NCBI RefSeq assembly: GCF_050286925.1
Contig: NZ_JBFWFX010000007.1
Coordinates: 62,001 to 126,000 of the forward strand
DNA length: 64,000 bases
Direction of reading: 5' to 3'
Origin: Caloranaerobacter sp050286925
GTDB taxonomy: Bacteria; Bacillota; Clostridia; Tissierellales; Thermohalobacteraceae
Part shown: positions 1 through 7,279 of the stretch, one piece after another
Position numbering within the stretch: the first letter of the stretch is position 1
Layout of the letters: every line of letters begins with the position of its first letter
Program-made: the position numbers and the translations under genes
Notes under the pieces: model-generated
Told to the model about the DNA's origin: nothing
Databases searched by the model: none
What the model saw: the letters and a program-made list of their open reading frames with translations, nothing else

Positions 1-186
1 ATGGAAAGTGAAGATAAATATCAGCTAATTAGAGAAGTATTAAATCCTTATATGGGAAATGTTATGGTTACTCCAAAAGAAGTTGATGATTTGATTAACG
101 ACCTTTCAAAAGTAATTGCAAATGGGTTGAATATTTCATTGCATCCGGGAATTGATTTGAAAGATGTAAATAAGTATTTAAATTAG
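1..186 (+). CDS. gpr: Spore germination protease GPR, C-terminal end (partial)
   Basis: This is the last 61 codons of a gene that begins before the window. The residues (NPYMGNVMVTPKEVDDLI, then KVIANGLNISLHPGI) match the conserved C-terminus of GPR, the aspartate-type protease that degrades small acid-soluble spore proteins when a spore germinates. The ATG at position 1 is an internal methionine, because the known family extends about 270 residues further upstream. The next gene is spoIIP, and gpr-spoIIP adjacency is common in spore formers, which supports the call. A terminator follows directly, so the gene appears to end its own transcript. The catalytic part lies outside the window and cannot be checked. 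Confidence 0.85.
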   Translation: MESEDKYQLIREVLNPYMGNVMVTPKEVDDLINDLSKVIANGLNISLHPGIDLKDVNKYLN

Positions 187-217
187 CGACTTAAAGCTTA
201 GGCTTAGGTCGCTTTTT
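186..217 (+). terminator. Intrinsic terminator after gpr
   Basis: The arms GCGACTTAAAGC and GCTTAGGTCGC pair with one bulge and one G-U pair, and a run of six T follows. It overlaps the gpr stop codon by a base or two. Confidence 0.85.
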
Positions 218-296
218 TCTATCATAATAACAAAATTTATGGAATATAATTTCATATAGTAGTCTAACATTAGAGAAATATAGGGGAGTGTTACCT

Positions 297-1595
297 ATGA
301 GGTATAAGATTTATAAAGATAAGGGGAATTGGTATATTATAATAGCTATTTTATGTTTAGTGTTGTTTTTTATAGGATTTAAAATAATTTCTAAGCTTTC
401 AAATGATTTTGCTAAAGATGATAATAAAAAAGTTGTAGAGGCATTTAACTATATTTACTACTATAATGGAGAAAAGGAAAATAGTTTAGAAAAAACAAAT
501 GCTACTGATTTATATAGTGTAGAGAATGAAGAACATTATTTAAAAATTGATGGCACAGACGTAGATAATTTTTTTTTGAAAATAATTATTAATTCCAATT
601 CATATATGAAAGCCATGTATTATGAAAAATATAAAAGTAGTTCTGATAAAGCTTTTATTAATGAATTGTTAAATAGTCTAAAATCATATTTTCAAATGAC
701 ATCTTTTTTGAAAGCCCAGATAGAATCGATTTTTAATAAAGAAGATATTACTCCTGTAAATAGTATAAATTACTCTAGTAAAAAAGAAATGGGAGATAAT
801 GAAAATCAAAATATTGTTAAGCAGACAGTTGGTTCGAATGAAGATGGAGAAGTGAAGATAAAGGAAGATATAATATTTATTGAGGATCCTTATGAAACAA
901 ATGAAGGAAATATTTTAACGGATAAAAATATAAAAACAAAAAATATAAAAAAACTAAAAGTAAACAAAGAAAAACCGTATATACTTATATATCATACACA
1001 TGGAACTGAAGCATATCTGCCTATAAGGTCAAATAGATATCATACAACAAAAAGGGATTATAATGTTATAAAGATAGGTGATATTATAACAGAGGTACTT
1101 AATAAAAAAGGTCACAAGGTTAAGCATATTGATATCTATCATGATATACCTTCATATAATAAATCATATTCTAGGTCTTTATCAACAGTTAAGGATATAA
1201 TAAATAGAGATAAAAATGTAAAAATAATTTTTGATATACATAGAGATGGGATTCCAGAGGATGCGAGTTATATTAAAAAGGCTTTAGCTGAGAGTAAGGT
1301 TAAAATTAATGGTGTTGATGTTGCTACTTATTCATTTGTTATTGGACCTGAAAATCCAAATAAAGATGAGATATTAAATTTTGCTAAATATATAAAAGAA
1401 GTTTCTGATAAAATGTATCCTGGATTATGTAAAGGAATTATAATAAAACCTTATGGTAAGTTTAATCAATATGTAAAAGATCATTATGCGCTAATAGAAG
1501 TTGGTAGTAATTTAAATACAATTGAAGAAGCCGAAAGGACTGCAAAATTTATTGGAAATGTTTTGGATATTGCATTGAAAAATATTATCGAATAA
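297..1595 (+). CDS. spoIIP: Stage II sporulation protein P
   Basis: The 432-residue product has an N-terminal membrane segment (about residues 10-32), a low-complexity charged linker, and a C-terminal domain from about residue 228 with YHTHGTEAY. This is the zinc-binding signature of SpoIIP, an N-acetylmuramoyl-L-alanine amidase that works with SpoIID to thin septal peptidoglycan during engulfment. A second histidine motif, FDIHRDG, follows about 80 residues later. I chose the ATG at 297 over the in-frame GTG at 288 because AGGGGAG (282-288) sits eight bases before it and would be destroyed as a ribosome site by the GTG start. The gene follows gpr and precedes lepB. SpoIIP of other species often has Thr-Ser where this one has Gly-Thr after HTH. 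Confidence 0.92.
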   Translation: MRYKIYKDKGNWYIIIAILCLVLFFIGFKIISKLSNDFAKDDNKKVVEAFNYIYYYNGEKENSLEKTNATDLYSVENEEHYLKIDGTDVDNFFLKIIINSNSYMKAMYYEKYKSSSDKAFINELLNSLKSYFQMTSFLKAQIESIFNKEDITPVNSINYSSKKEMGDNENQNIVKQTVGSNEDGEVKIKEDIIFIEDPYETNEGNILTDKNIKTKNIKKLKVNKEKPYILIYHTHGTEAYLPIRSNRYHTTKRDYNVIKIGDIITEVLNKKGHKVKHIDIYHDIPSYNKSYSRSLSTVKDIINRDKNVKIIFDIHRDGIPEDASYIKKALAESKVKINGVDVATYSFVIGPENPNKDEILNFAKYIKEVSDKMYPGLCKGIIIKPYGKFNQYVKDHYALIEVGSNLNTIEEAERTAKFIGNVLDIALKNIIE

Positions 1596-1642
1596 TATTA
1601 TCGCGAATAAATTTTTAAGTTCTTTTTTTTTTAGAATAAAAG

Positions 1643-1651
1643 TGCTATAAT
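1643..1651 (+). promoter_or_regulatory. Extended -10 promoter for lepB
   Basis: TGCTATAAT is a perfect TGn extended -10 box, 30 bases before the lepB start. The -35 region is a T-run with no good match, as expected for an extended -10 promoter. Confidence 0.55.
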
Positions 1652-1680
1652 AATGTATATGCTGATTTGGAGGTGTTTAC

Positions 1681-2214
1681 ATGAGCGAAGAAGCCAAAAA
1701 GGAAATACTGGAGTGGATAAAAAGTATATTTTATGCAGTTGTTATAGCCATAATAATTAAAACTTTTATTTTCAATACTACATATGTTATAGGCGATTCT
1801 ATGTATCCGACTTTGCACGAAGGCGATAGATTGTTTACGAATAAGTTGGTATATATTATAGGAGAGCCTAAAAGAGGGGATATAGTTATACTTAAAGCAC
1901 CAGATAAACCAAATGTAGATTATATAAAACGTGTAGTAGCTGTTGAAAATGACGAGATAAAAATATCAGATGGTAAGGTATATGTTAATGGTAAAATGTT
2001 AGATGAATATTATTTGGAAGGTAGTCCATATACTCATGGTGATATAGATTTAAAGGTTCCTAAAGGTTATGTGTTTGTGTTAGGTGATAATAGAAAGTTT
2101 GGTGCAAGTAAAGATAGTAGGTATTTTGGGCCAGTTCCTGTAAAATCTATTAAAGGTAAAGCGGTATTTAGGTATTATCCTTTTGATGATAGATTTGGCT
2201 CATTATATAAATAG
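1681..2214 (+). CDS. lepB: Signal peptidase I
   Basis: This type I signal peptidase (177 residues) cleaves leader peptides from exported proteins at the outer face of the membrane. One membrane segment spans about residues 15-32. The catalytic serine is Ser40 in GDSMYPTL and the general-base lysine is Lys83 in DYIKRVVAVE. The box near the C-terminus, GDNRKFGASKDSRYFG, is the family's box E-like signature. The length and single anchor fit the short Gram-positive type. GGAGGTG at 1669-1675 fixes the start. It stands alone between spoIIP and a small membrane protein gene and has its own extended -10 promoter. Confidence 0.95.
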   Translation: MSEEAKKEILEWIKSIFYAVVIAIIIKTFIFNTTYVIGDSMYPTLHEGDRLFTNKLVYIIGEPKRGDIVILKAPDKPNVDYIKRVVAVENDEIKISDGKVYVNGKMLDEYYLEGSPYTHGDIDLKVPKGYVFVLGDNRKFGASKDSRYFGPVPVKSIKGKAVFRYYPFDDRFGSLYK

Positions 2215-2259
2215 GTATAAATATTTCTGACTTTGTCCATAATAATTCTGGTGATTATT

Positions 2260-2592
2260 ATGGGAACAAGACTTGAAAGATTAAAACAAGAAAAACTTAG
2301 ACGTAAAATAAGGCGAAGAAGAAGATTGGCAGTTTTATTAGCTATTTTGATTTTGTTTATTGGGATTAGGATTGTTAATCAATCTTTTATTGAACTTTTG
2401 CAAGTTAAAAATGAGAAATTGTTTGAGTATAGTTATTTTAATGGTATATATAAAATACAATTAATGGGGAATGTCTATAATATAAAAAAATCTGATATTG
2501 ATACATACTATAAGAAGTATAAAGCTATAGTATTGAGTTATGTTGATCAAATAAAAGATTTAATAGCCAAATTTAAAAATGGCCGGGCTTAA
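2260..2592 (+). CDS. Small membrane protein of unknown function
   Basis: The product (110 residues) is not recognised. The first 25 residues are very basic (a KLRRKIRRRRR stretch), followed by one hydrophobic segment (about residues 23-41) and a mostly soluble tail rich in Lys, Tyr and Ile. The basic block before the helix predicts the N-terminus inside and the tail outside. I chose ATG 2260 because a weak GGTGA lies seven bases upstream; earlier in-frame starts (2233, GTG 2251) have no ribosome site. The last three codons (Gly-Arg-Ala) and the stop are formed by the terminator hairpin itself. It may be co-transcribed with lepB, 45 bases upstream. Confidence 0.6.
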   Translation: MGTRLERLKQEKLRRKIRRRRRLAVLLAILILFIGIRIVNQSFIELLQVKNEKLFEYSYFNGIYKIQLMGNVYNIKKSDIDTYYKKYKAIVLSYVDQIKDLIAKFKNGRA

Positions 2593-2604
2593 GCCCGGCG
2601 TTTT
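2582..2604 (+). terminator. Intrinsic terminator embedded in the end of the preceding gene
   Basis: GCCGGGC and GCCCGGC form a perfect 7-bp GC-only stem around the loop TTAA, then GTTTT. The stop codon of the upstream gene (2590-2592) is in the loop. Confidence 0.85.
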
Positions 2605-2633
2605 AGTATATCAGTATTTTATTAATTTATACT

Positions 2634-2662
2634 TTTAACATATTATGTATTTGTGTTATAAT
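2634..2662 (+). promoter_or_regulatory. Promoter of lepA
   Basis: TTTAAC, a 17-base spacer, then TATAAT preceded by TGT (extended -10). It lies between the terminator at 2604 and the lepA ribosome site. Confidence 0.6.
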
Positions 2663-2699
2663 TGTTTAGAATTACTTCCATGTTGTAAGGAGGATAGAT

Positions 2700-4511
2700 A
2701 TGCCGAAAGATAGACAGAAAAGAATAAGGAATTTTTCTATAATAGCTCATATAGATCATGGTAAATCAACATTAGCTGATAGATTGATAGAGAAGACGGG
2801 CCTTCTTACTGAAAGAGAGATGAAGGACCAAATATTAGATAATATGGATTTAGAACGTGAAAGAGGAATTACAATAAAATTGCAAACTATAAGATTAATC
2901 TATAAGGCTAAAGATGGCGAAGAGTACATTTTGAATCTTATAGATACACCAGGTCATGTTGATTTTAACTACGAGGTATCGAGAAGTTTAGCTGCTTGTG
3001 AAGGTGCTTTACTAGTAGTCGATGCAGCACAAGGTGTTGAGGCTCAAACTTTAGCCAATGTTTATCTGGCATTAGAGCAAGATTTGGAAATAATACCTGT
3101 TATTAATAAAATAGATTTACCAAGTGCAAGACCAGAAGAAGTAAAAAGAGAAATAGAAGATGTGATAGGATTAGACTGTGAAGATGTACCTATGATATCA
3201 GCTAAGGAAGGACTAAATATAGAGGACGTATTAGAAAGCATCGTAAAGAAAATACCAGCACCTACAGGAGATATTAATGCACCATTGAAGGCTTTGATAT
3301 TTGATTCATATTATGACAACTATAAAGGCGTTATAACTTATATAAGAGTAGTTGAAGGAAGTATAAAGCCAGGTATGAAAATAAAAATGATGGCAACAGG
3401 TAAAACTTTTGAAGTTACTGAGGTTGGTATATTTGCACCTAATCAAGTACCAGTTAAAGAATTAAATGCTGGAGATGTTGGTTATGTTGCTGCAAGTATA
3501 AAAAATGTTAGAGATGCAAGAGTTGGAGATACTATAACGGATGCACAAAATCCAACTGAAAAGCCTTTGCCAGGTTACAAGAAAGTTACACCTATGGTAT
3601 ACTGTGGTGTATATCCGGCTGAGGGTGAAGACTATAATAACGTTAAAGATGCATTAGAAAAGCTACAAGTAAATGATGCTGCGTTAGTGTTTGAGCCTGA
3701 GACTTCTGCAGCATTAGGTTTTGGATTTAGATGTGGATTTTTAGGATTATTGCATATGGAAATTATTCAGGAAAGACTAGAAAGAGAATTTAATTTAAAT
3801 ATTGTTACTACAGCTCCTAGTGTTATTTATAAGGTAAAGAAAAAAGATGGTGAAATATTAACCATTCAAAATCCAACAAACTTGCCACCAGTAGCCGAAA
3901 TAGAGTATATGGAAGAGCCGATAGTTGAAGCTTCAATTATGACACCTACTGACTATGTTGGTGCTGTAATGGAGTTATGTCAGTCAAGAAGAGGAATATT
4001 TAAGAATATGGAATATTTAGATCAATCAAGAGTAGTAATGCATTATGATTTACCATTAAATGAAGTAATTTACGACTTTTTTGATGCACTTAAATCAAAA
4101 ACAAAAGGATATGCTTCTTTTGACTATGAGCTTAAGGGATATCAGAAATCGGATTTAGTTAAATTAGATATTTTAATCAACAAAGAGCTTGTAGACGCAT
4201 TTTCTATAATAGTTCATAGAGATAAGGCTTATGAAAGAGCTAGAAGTATAGTTGAAAAATTAAAAGATGTTATACCGAGACATTTATTCGCTATTCCAAT
4301 TCAGGCAGCAATTGGTTCAAAAGTAATCGCTAGAGAAACTATTAAAGCATTAAGAAAAGATGTTCTCGCAAAATGCTATGGTGGAGACGTATCGAGAAAG
4401 AAAAAACTATTGCAAAAACAAAAAGAAGGTAAAAAACGAATGAGGCAATTAGGTAATGTTGAAGTACCTCAGGAAGCATTTTTAGCGGTATTGAAATTTG
4501 ATGATAAATAA
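2700..4511 (+). CDS. lepA: Elongation factor 4 (back-translocase LepA)
   Basis: A ribosome-associated GTPase of 603 residues, full length for EF4. The G1 motif AHIDHGKS, the switch region RERGITIK, G3 DTPGH and G4 NKID are all present in the first 135 residues. The EF-G-like domains follow, ending in the LepA-specific C-terminal domain (YGGDVSRKKKLLQKQKEGKKRM). EF4 acts on stalled or mistranslocated ribosomes. AAGGAGGATAGAT before the ATG is a strong ribosome site. In related genomes lepA is next to hemW; here 2.8 kb of other DNA separates them. Confidence 0.97.
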   Translation: MPKDRQKRIRNFSIIAHIDHGKSTLADRLIEKTGLLTEREMKDQILDNMDLERERGITIKLQTIRLIYKAKDGEEYILNLIDTPGHVDFNYEVSRSLAACEGALLVVDAAQGVEAQTLANVYLALEQDLEIIPVINKIDLPSARPEEVKREIEDVIGLDCEDVPMISAKEGLNIEDVLESIVKKIPAPTGDINAPLKALIFDSYYDNYKGVITYIRVVEGSIKPGMKIKMMATGKTFEVTEVGIFAPNQVPVKELNAGDVGYVAASIKNVRDARVGDTITDAQNPTEKPLPGYKKVTPMVYCGVYPAEGEDYNNVKDALEKLQVNDAALVFEPETSAALGFGFRCGFLGLLHMEIIQERLEREFNLNIVTTAPSVIYKVKKKDGEILTIQNPTNLPPVAEIEYMEEPIVEASIMTPTDYVGAVMELCQSRRGIFKNMEYLDQSRVVMHYDLPLNEVIYDFFDALKSKTKGYASFDYELKGYQKSDLVKLDILINKELVDAFSIIVHRDKAYERARSIVEKLKDVIPRHLFAIPIQAAIGSKVIARETIKALRKDVLAKCYGGDVSRKKKLLQKQKEGKKRMRQLGNVEVPQEAFLAVLKFDDK

Positions 4512-4519
4512 AATGACTG

Positions 4520-4540
4520 GGCACACTTAGGTGTGCCTCA
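4520..4540. repeat. Palindromic repeat, copy 1 of 2
   Basis: GGCACAC-TTAG-GTGTGCC followed by TCA. The same 21 bases recur exactly at 7234-7254, so the two copies bracket the insert between lepA and hemW. No T-run follows, so it is not a standard terminator. Confidence 0.7.
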
Positions 4541-4574
4541 GAGTGTAGACAAAGTAAAAATAATGTAATTTGTA

Positions 4575-4610
4575 GGGATCCTAATTTCAAAAAGGATTCC
4601 TTTTCTTTTT
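4575..4610 (+). terminator. Probable terminator of lepA
   Basis: GGGATCC pairs with GGATTCC (one G-U pair) across a 12-base loop and is followed by TTTTCTTTTTG. Confidence 0.6.
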
Positions 4611-5090
4611 GTTGAATAAGTAATATACAACTGATTTTGATATTGGACACATGATTATAGATATGAAACCAGAAGGATATTTTTTAATTTTAAAATAGGA
4701 CAGTAGACGACAAAAATAATATAGTTACTGATTTGTATATAATTCTTGGGAATGTAAACGATGCAGTTGTATATTTACAGAGATTAGATTGTTAAGTGGA
4801 GAAATTTGGTTTTAACGTTGGAAAAGTTGAATTTTATGTCGGTATTATATTGTTTCTATTTGTAAAGGATTAAAAATTAGAAATATTAAAGTCTTAATAA
4901 TCTATAGATTAGAACCATATAAGAAAAGGAATATATAAAAAATAAATAGATTCAAATATATTGATGATGGGATGTTTATGTATGGTCTAATTTTCATTTT
5001 TTTTACATCTATTTATTTTGTCGAATAAAACAAAATAAAAATAGGAAAATAGTACTATTTTGGATGCAATCGACATAATTTTACATATTT
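4611..5090. other. Intergenic stretch without a supported gene
   Basis: Stops are frequent in all frames and no ribosome site plus open frame was found. It could be decayed coding sequence, but no family is recognisable. Confidence 0.5.
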
Positions 5091-5106
5091 TTTATTATTG
5101 ACATAT

Positions 5107-5130
5107 TATAATATTAAATGGTTGCAACCA
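5107..5130 (+). promoter_or_regulatory. -10 box and perfect operator-like palindrome before the secreted protein gene
   Basis: TATAAT at 5107-5112 is followed at 5119-5130 by TGGTTGCAACCA, a perfect 12-base palindrome about where transcription would start. This is where a repressor would sit. No -35 at the right distance is clear (TTTACA at 5080 has a 21-base spacer). Confidence 0.45.
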
Positions 5131-5164
5131 ATAATAAAAAAATGATAAAAGGAGGTTTTTTATT

Positions 5165-5596
5165 ATGAAGCGAAGAATAACTAGTTTTTTATTAATGAGC
5201 TTTATTTTAACAGTAATGTGTATACCAGCTTTTGCAAATAGTGAAAGTTGGAGTTTTGTTATGGACTATAGGGTGGTAAATGGTAAAGATAATGGTCAAA
5301 TTCATGCTATGGATTCTGGGAACATGGTAATAAACGGGGATATATGGACTTATTCTAAAGACCCAGGAAGTTTAGATTCACCCAATAAAGTTTATGTTTA
5401 TGTCTACCAAGATGTATTTGGTCCAGATAGAAAAGTTGGATATACTACTGTCACACCATATAGCGAATTAAACAGCCCAAAAAGTTTTTCGAAAGGTTTT
5501 GGCTTTCAGAATTCTGGAGATTATTACTTAGTAATAGCTAAGTCTAATGATGATGGATATAATTTAAAAGGAGAAGGAACTTTAACTACTAACTAA
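5165..5596 (+). CDS. Small secreted protein of unknown function
   Basis: A 143-residue exported protein. Residues 1-24 form a classical signal peptide (basic KRR, hydrophobic core, AFAN cleavage region), with likely cleavage after FA. The mature part is rich in Ser, Gly, Tyr and Asp, has no cysteine, and reads as short beta strands (YVYVYQDVFG, DYYLVIAKSN), so a small beta-sandwich is likely. No family is recognised. AAAGGAGG lies seven bases before the ATG. The palindrome just upstream suggests control by its own repressor. It lies with the VanZ-like gene in a non-conserved insert between lepA and hemW. Confidence 0.75.
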   Translation: MKRRITSFLLMSFILTVMCIPAFANSESWSFVMDYRVVNGKDNGQIHAMDSGNMVINGDIWTYSKDPGSLDSPNKVYVYVYQDVFGPDRKVGYTTVTPYSELNSPKSFSKGFGFQNSGDYYLVIAKSNDDGYNLKGEGTLTTN

Positions 5597-5602
5597 ATTT
5601 TA

Positions 5603-5640
5603 TATATAAGCAGTCTCAATAAATTGAGACTGCTTATATA
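5603..5640. terminator. Long perfect hairpin, probable bidirectional terminator
   Basis: Arms of 18 bases (TATATAAGCAGTCTCAAT and its complement) with a two-base AA loop. The stem's AT ends replace a T-run. It separates the secreted-protein gene from the VanZ-like gene. Confidence 0.55.
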
Positions 5641-5668
5641 CTTAAATTTATATAGGGAGTGTTTGGTT

Positions 5669-6274
5669 ATGATAGATTTTGATATATCTATAATTATAAT
5701 CGGACTAATACTATTAAGTATATTATGTATTTATCTTAAGTTTGTAATGAAAAAAGAAAATGTTTTTCTATTATTCTTTAGTATATTTTATTTCTATTTA
5801 TTAATTTCAATAAAATACACTTTATTTCCTATACCCATAACTATGGCAAAAATATTTAAAAATGAAACAACTTTCTTATCTGGAGTTAATTTAATTCCTT
5901 TTAATTTTAAATCAATTAACTATTTATTAAGTAAACAAGTTATTTACAATATACTGTTATCTATCCCTTTTGGTTTTGGTATTTCATATATTACTAAACT
6001 TAATAGAAAAAAATTAGTTATATTAGCTATAAGTTTTGGAACTATAATAGAATCTTTACAATTAACCATCTCGCTATTTTTAGAGTATACTTATCGTTTT
6101 ATCGATATCAATGATATTATTTTTAATTTTATTGGAGTAATAATAGGTTTCTACCTATTTAAAAATTTTTCTATTTTGGTTGTTAAGGCTTTGAATAGGG
6201 TTGATTTAAAAATTGATTTAAAATCCGATACAATTTTAAGTTATATATATAAAATAAGTAAAGAAAACATCTAA
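5669..6274 (+). CDS. VanZ-like membrane protein
   Basis: An integral membrane protein of 201 residues with four to five hydrophobic segments. VanZ-family features are visible: VNLIPFNF, then NILLSIPFGFG, then a glutamate-containing helix (TIIESLQLT) and RFIDINDIIFNFIG. VanZ of enterococci contributes to teicoplanin resistance by an unclear mechanism; most chromosomal members have no known role. I chose ATG 5669 because AGGGAG lies about 10 bases upstream and the earlier in-frame start at 5624 lies in the arm of the hairpin at 5603-5640. The C-terminal 40 residues are charged and probably cytoplasmic. Confidence 0.75.
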   Translation: MIDFDISIIIIGLILLSILCIYLKFVMKKENVFLLFFSIFYFYLLISIKYTLFPIPITMAKIFKNETTFLSGVNLIPFNFKSINYLLSKQVIYNILLSIPFGFGISYITKLNRKKLVILAISFGTIIESLQLTISLFLEYTYRFIDINDIIFNFIGVIIGFYLFKNFSILVVKALNRVDLKIDLKSDTILSYIYKISKENI

Positions 6275-6306
6275 GAATTAGAATTTTATAGATATCTTCT
6301 TTTTAT
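6260..6306 (+). terminator. Possible terminator of the VanZ-like gene
   Basis: An imperfect stem pairs 6260-6273 with 6289-6302, and a T-rich tail follows. It overlaps the last codons of the gene. Confidence 0.4.
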
Positions 6307-6781
6307 AAAATAACTTTTCCTTATAAATGTTGTAATTTGATAGATTAAATGACCAAATGATAAAACGAACATAAACGAAATATAAGCAACAATTATAATA
6401 ATATAAGCATGACATACATCTAAGTCTTTATTTTTGATTTTAAAGTGATTTTGTTCTTTTATAATACTAAATTTCTACCATTTTAAAAGTGCAATCTCTT
6501 TTATGGTTTTCTAATTATTTGTTTTTTTAGGAGTTACTGTTTTTTTATTTTAGTAGCTGGTATAACTGATTATATATTGAGTGGAGATAAAAAAGAAAGG
6601 GGAAAGAATAGAAAATAATTTAATTTATATTGTATTGTACAATTATTTTTCTTGCAGTTAGTAATAATATAATATATATATTATATTACTACTGGCGAAA
6701 TTGTAATAGTTTAACGTATTTTAGTATGTTATAATAATATATTATACTGCAATAAAATAAAATCAAAAAAGAATATCGGTT

Positions 6782-6800
6782 CCATATATATTATATATGG
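6782..6800. repeat. Short perfect dyad
   Basis: CCATATATA and TATATATGG around a single base. It sits next to the sequence CTGTAGACAAAC that also appears near other repeats. Confidence 0.4.
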
Positions 6801-6847
6801 GTGTAGGCTGTAGACAAACTTATTTTTGAATAATTTACTTTTTCAAA

Positions 6848-6884
6848 ACAAGCTAAGGCATACATTAGTGTGCCTTAGCTTGTT
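6848..6884. repeat. 17-bp stem hairpin
   Basis: The arms AACAAGCTAAGGCATAC and GTGTGCCTTAGCTTGTT enclose the loop ATTA, with one T-G pair. The inner part resembles the GGCACAC/GTGTGCC repeat at 4520 and 7234. No T-run follows. Confidence 0.55.
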
Positions 6885-6919
6885 AATGAATTTATCTTTT
6901 TTTAGATATTTATGAAAAG

Positions 6920-6960
6920 AACAAAATCTTTAATTTAAATAAATCAAGGAAGATTTTGTT
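6920..6960 (-). repeat. 41-bp palindromic repeat, copy 1 of 3
   Basis: AACAAAATCTT at one end and AGATTTTGTT at the other, with an AT-rich middle. Its reverse complement closely matches the sequences at 17905-17949 and 45866-45906. Confidence 0.7.
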
Positions 6961-7020
6961 GAAATCCATTACAAAAATTATATTTAAATAAATAATTAAA
7001 GTTTTTAATTTTCTATGGAT

Positions 7021-7208
7021 TATGAAAGCGAATGCTTGAAAGAATTTAGTAAAAAAACTAGGTGAAAATTTTTGAGAAAATCCGTAGGCTTAGTATGGAC
7101 GCTAAGCCAGCTTCAAGAGTCAGGACGACTCATTGGAAGCGTTAGGATTTTCTAAAAATTTGAGCCTTAAGTTTTTCTAAATTCGTCCGCATGAGCGTCA
7201 TTTTCATA
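7021..7208. repeat. Structured 190-nt foldback (candidate MITE or structured RNA)
   Basis: Nested complementary blocks fold the whole stretch. The outermost pair is TATGAAAGCGAATGC (7021-7035) with 7189-7208. Moving inward, GAATTTAG (7042-7049) pairs with CTAAATTC (7177-7184), and AGAAAATCC (7075-7083) with GGATTTTCT (7145-7153). Inside are two hairpins, GGCTTAG/CTAAGCC (7087-7108) and GCTTC..GAGTC/GACTC..GAAGC (7110-7140), so the apex is a three-way junction. The outer ends match the shorter foldback at 13453-13505. No open reading frame lies within. Confidence 0.7.
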
Positions 7209-7233
7209 TATATTTTGCTTTGTCAACAAATTA

Positions 7234-7254
7234 GGCACACTTAGGTGTGCCTCA
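7234..7254. repeat. Palindromic repeat, copy 2 of 2
   Basis: Identical over 21 bases to 4520-4540; the palindrome AGGCACAC-TTAG-GTGTGCCT here has 8-bp arms. It lies just before the hemW ribosome site. Confidence 0.7.
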
Positions 7255-7279
7255 AAATTTAATTAAAGGAGAATTAATT

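Larger units (their letters stand above)
6307..7279. other. Intergenic region loaded with foldback sequences
   Basis: About 970 bases with no supported gene. It holds at least six separate dyads: 6658-6692 (AT-only), 6782-6800, 6848-6884, 6920-6960, 7021-7208 and 7234-7254. Several have relatives elsewhere in the window, which suggests a landing zone for small non-autonomous elements. Confidence 0.65.

Noticed and set aside
4342..4650. Reverse frame over the lepA end
   Set aside because: Mostly antisense to conserved lepA codons, no ribosome site.
6658..6692. AT-only dyad as a replication origin or binding site
   Set aside because: No DnaA boxes around it, and AT-only dyads arise easily in this DNA.
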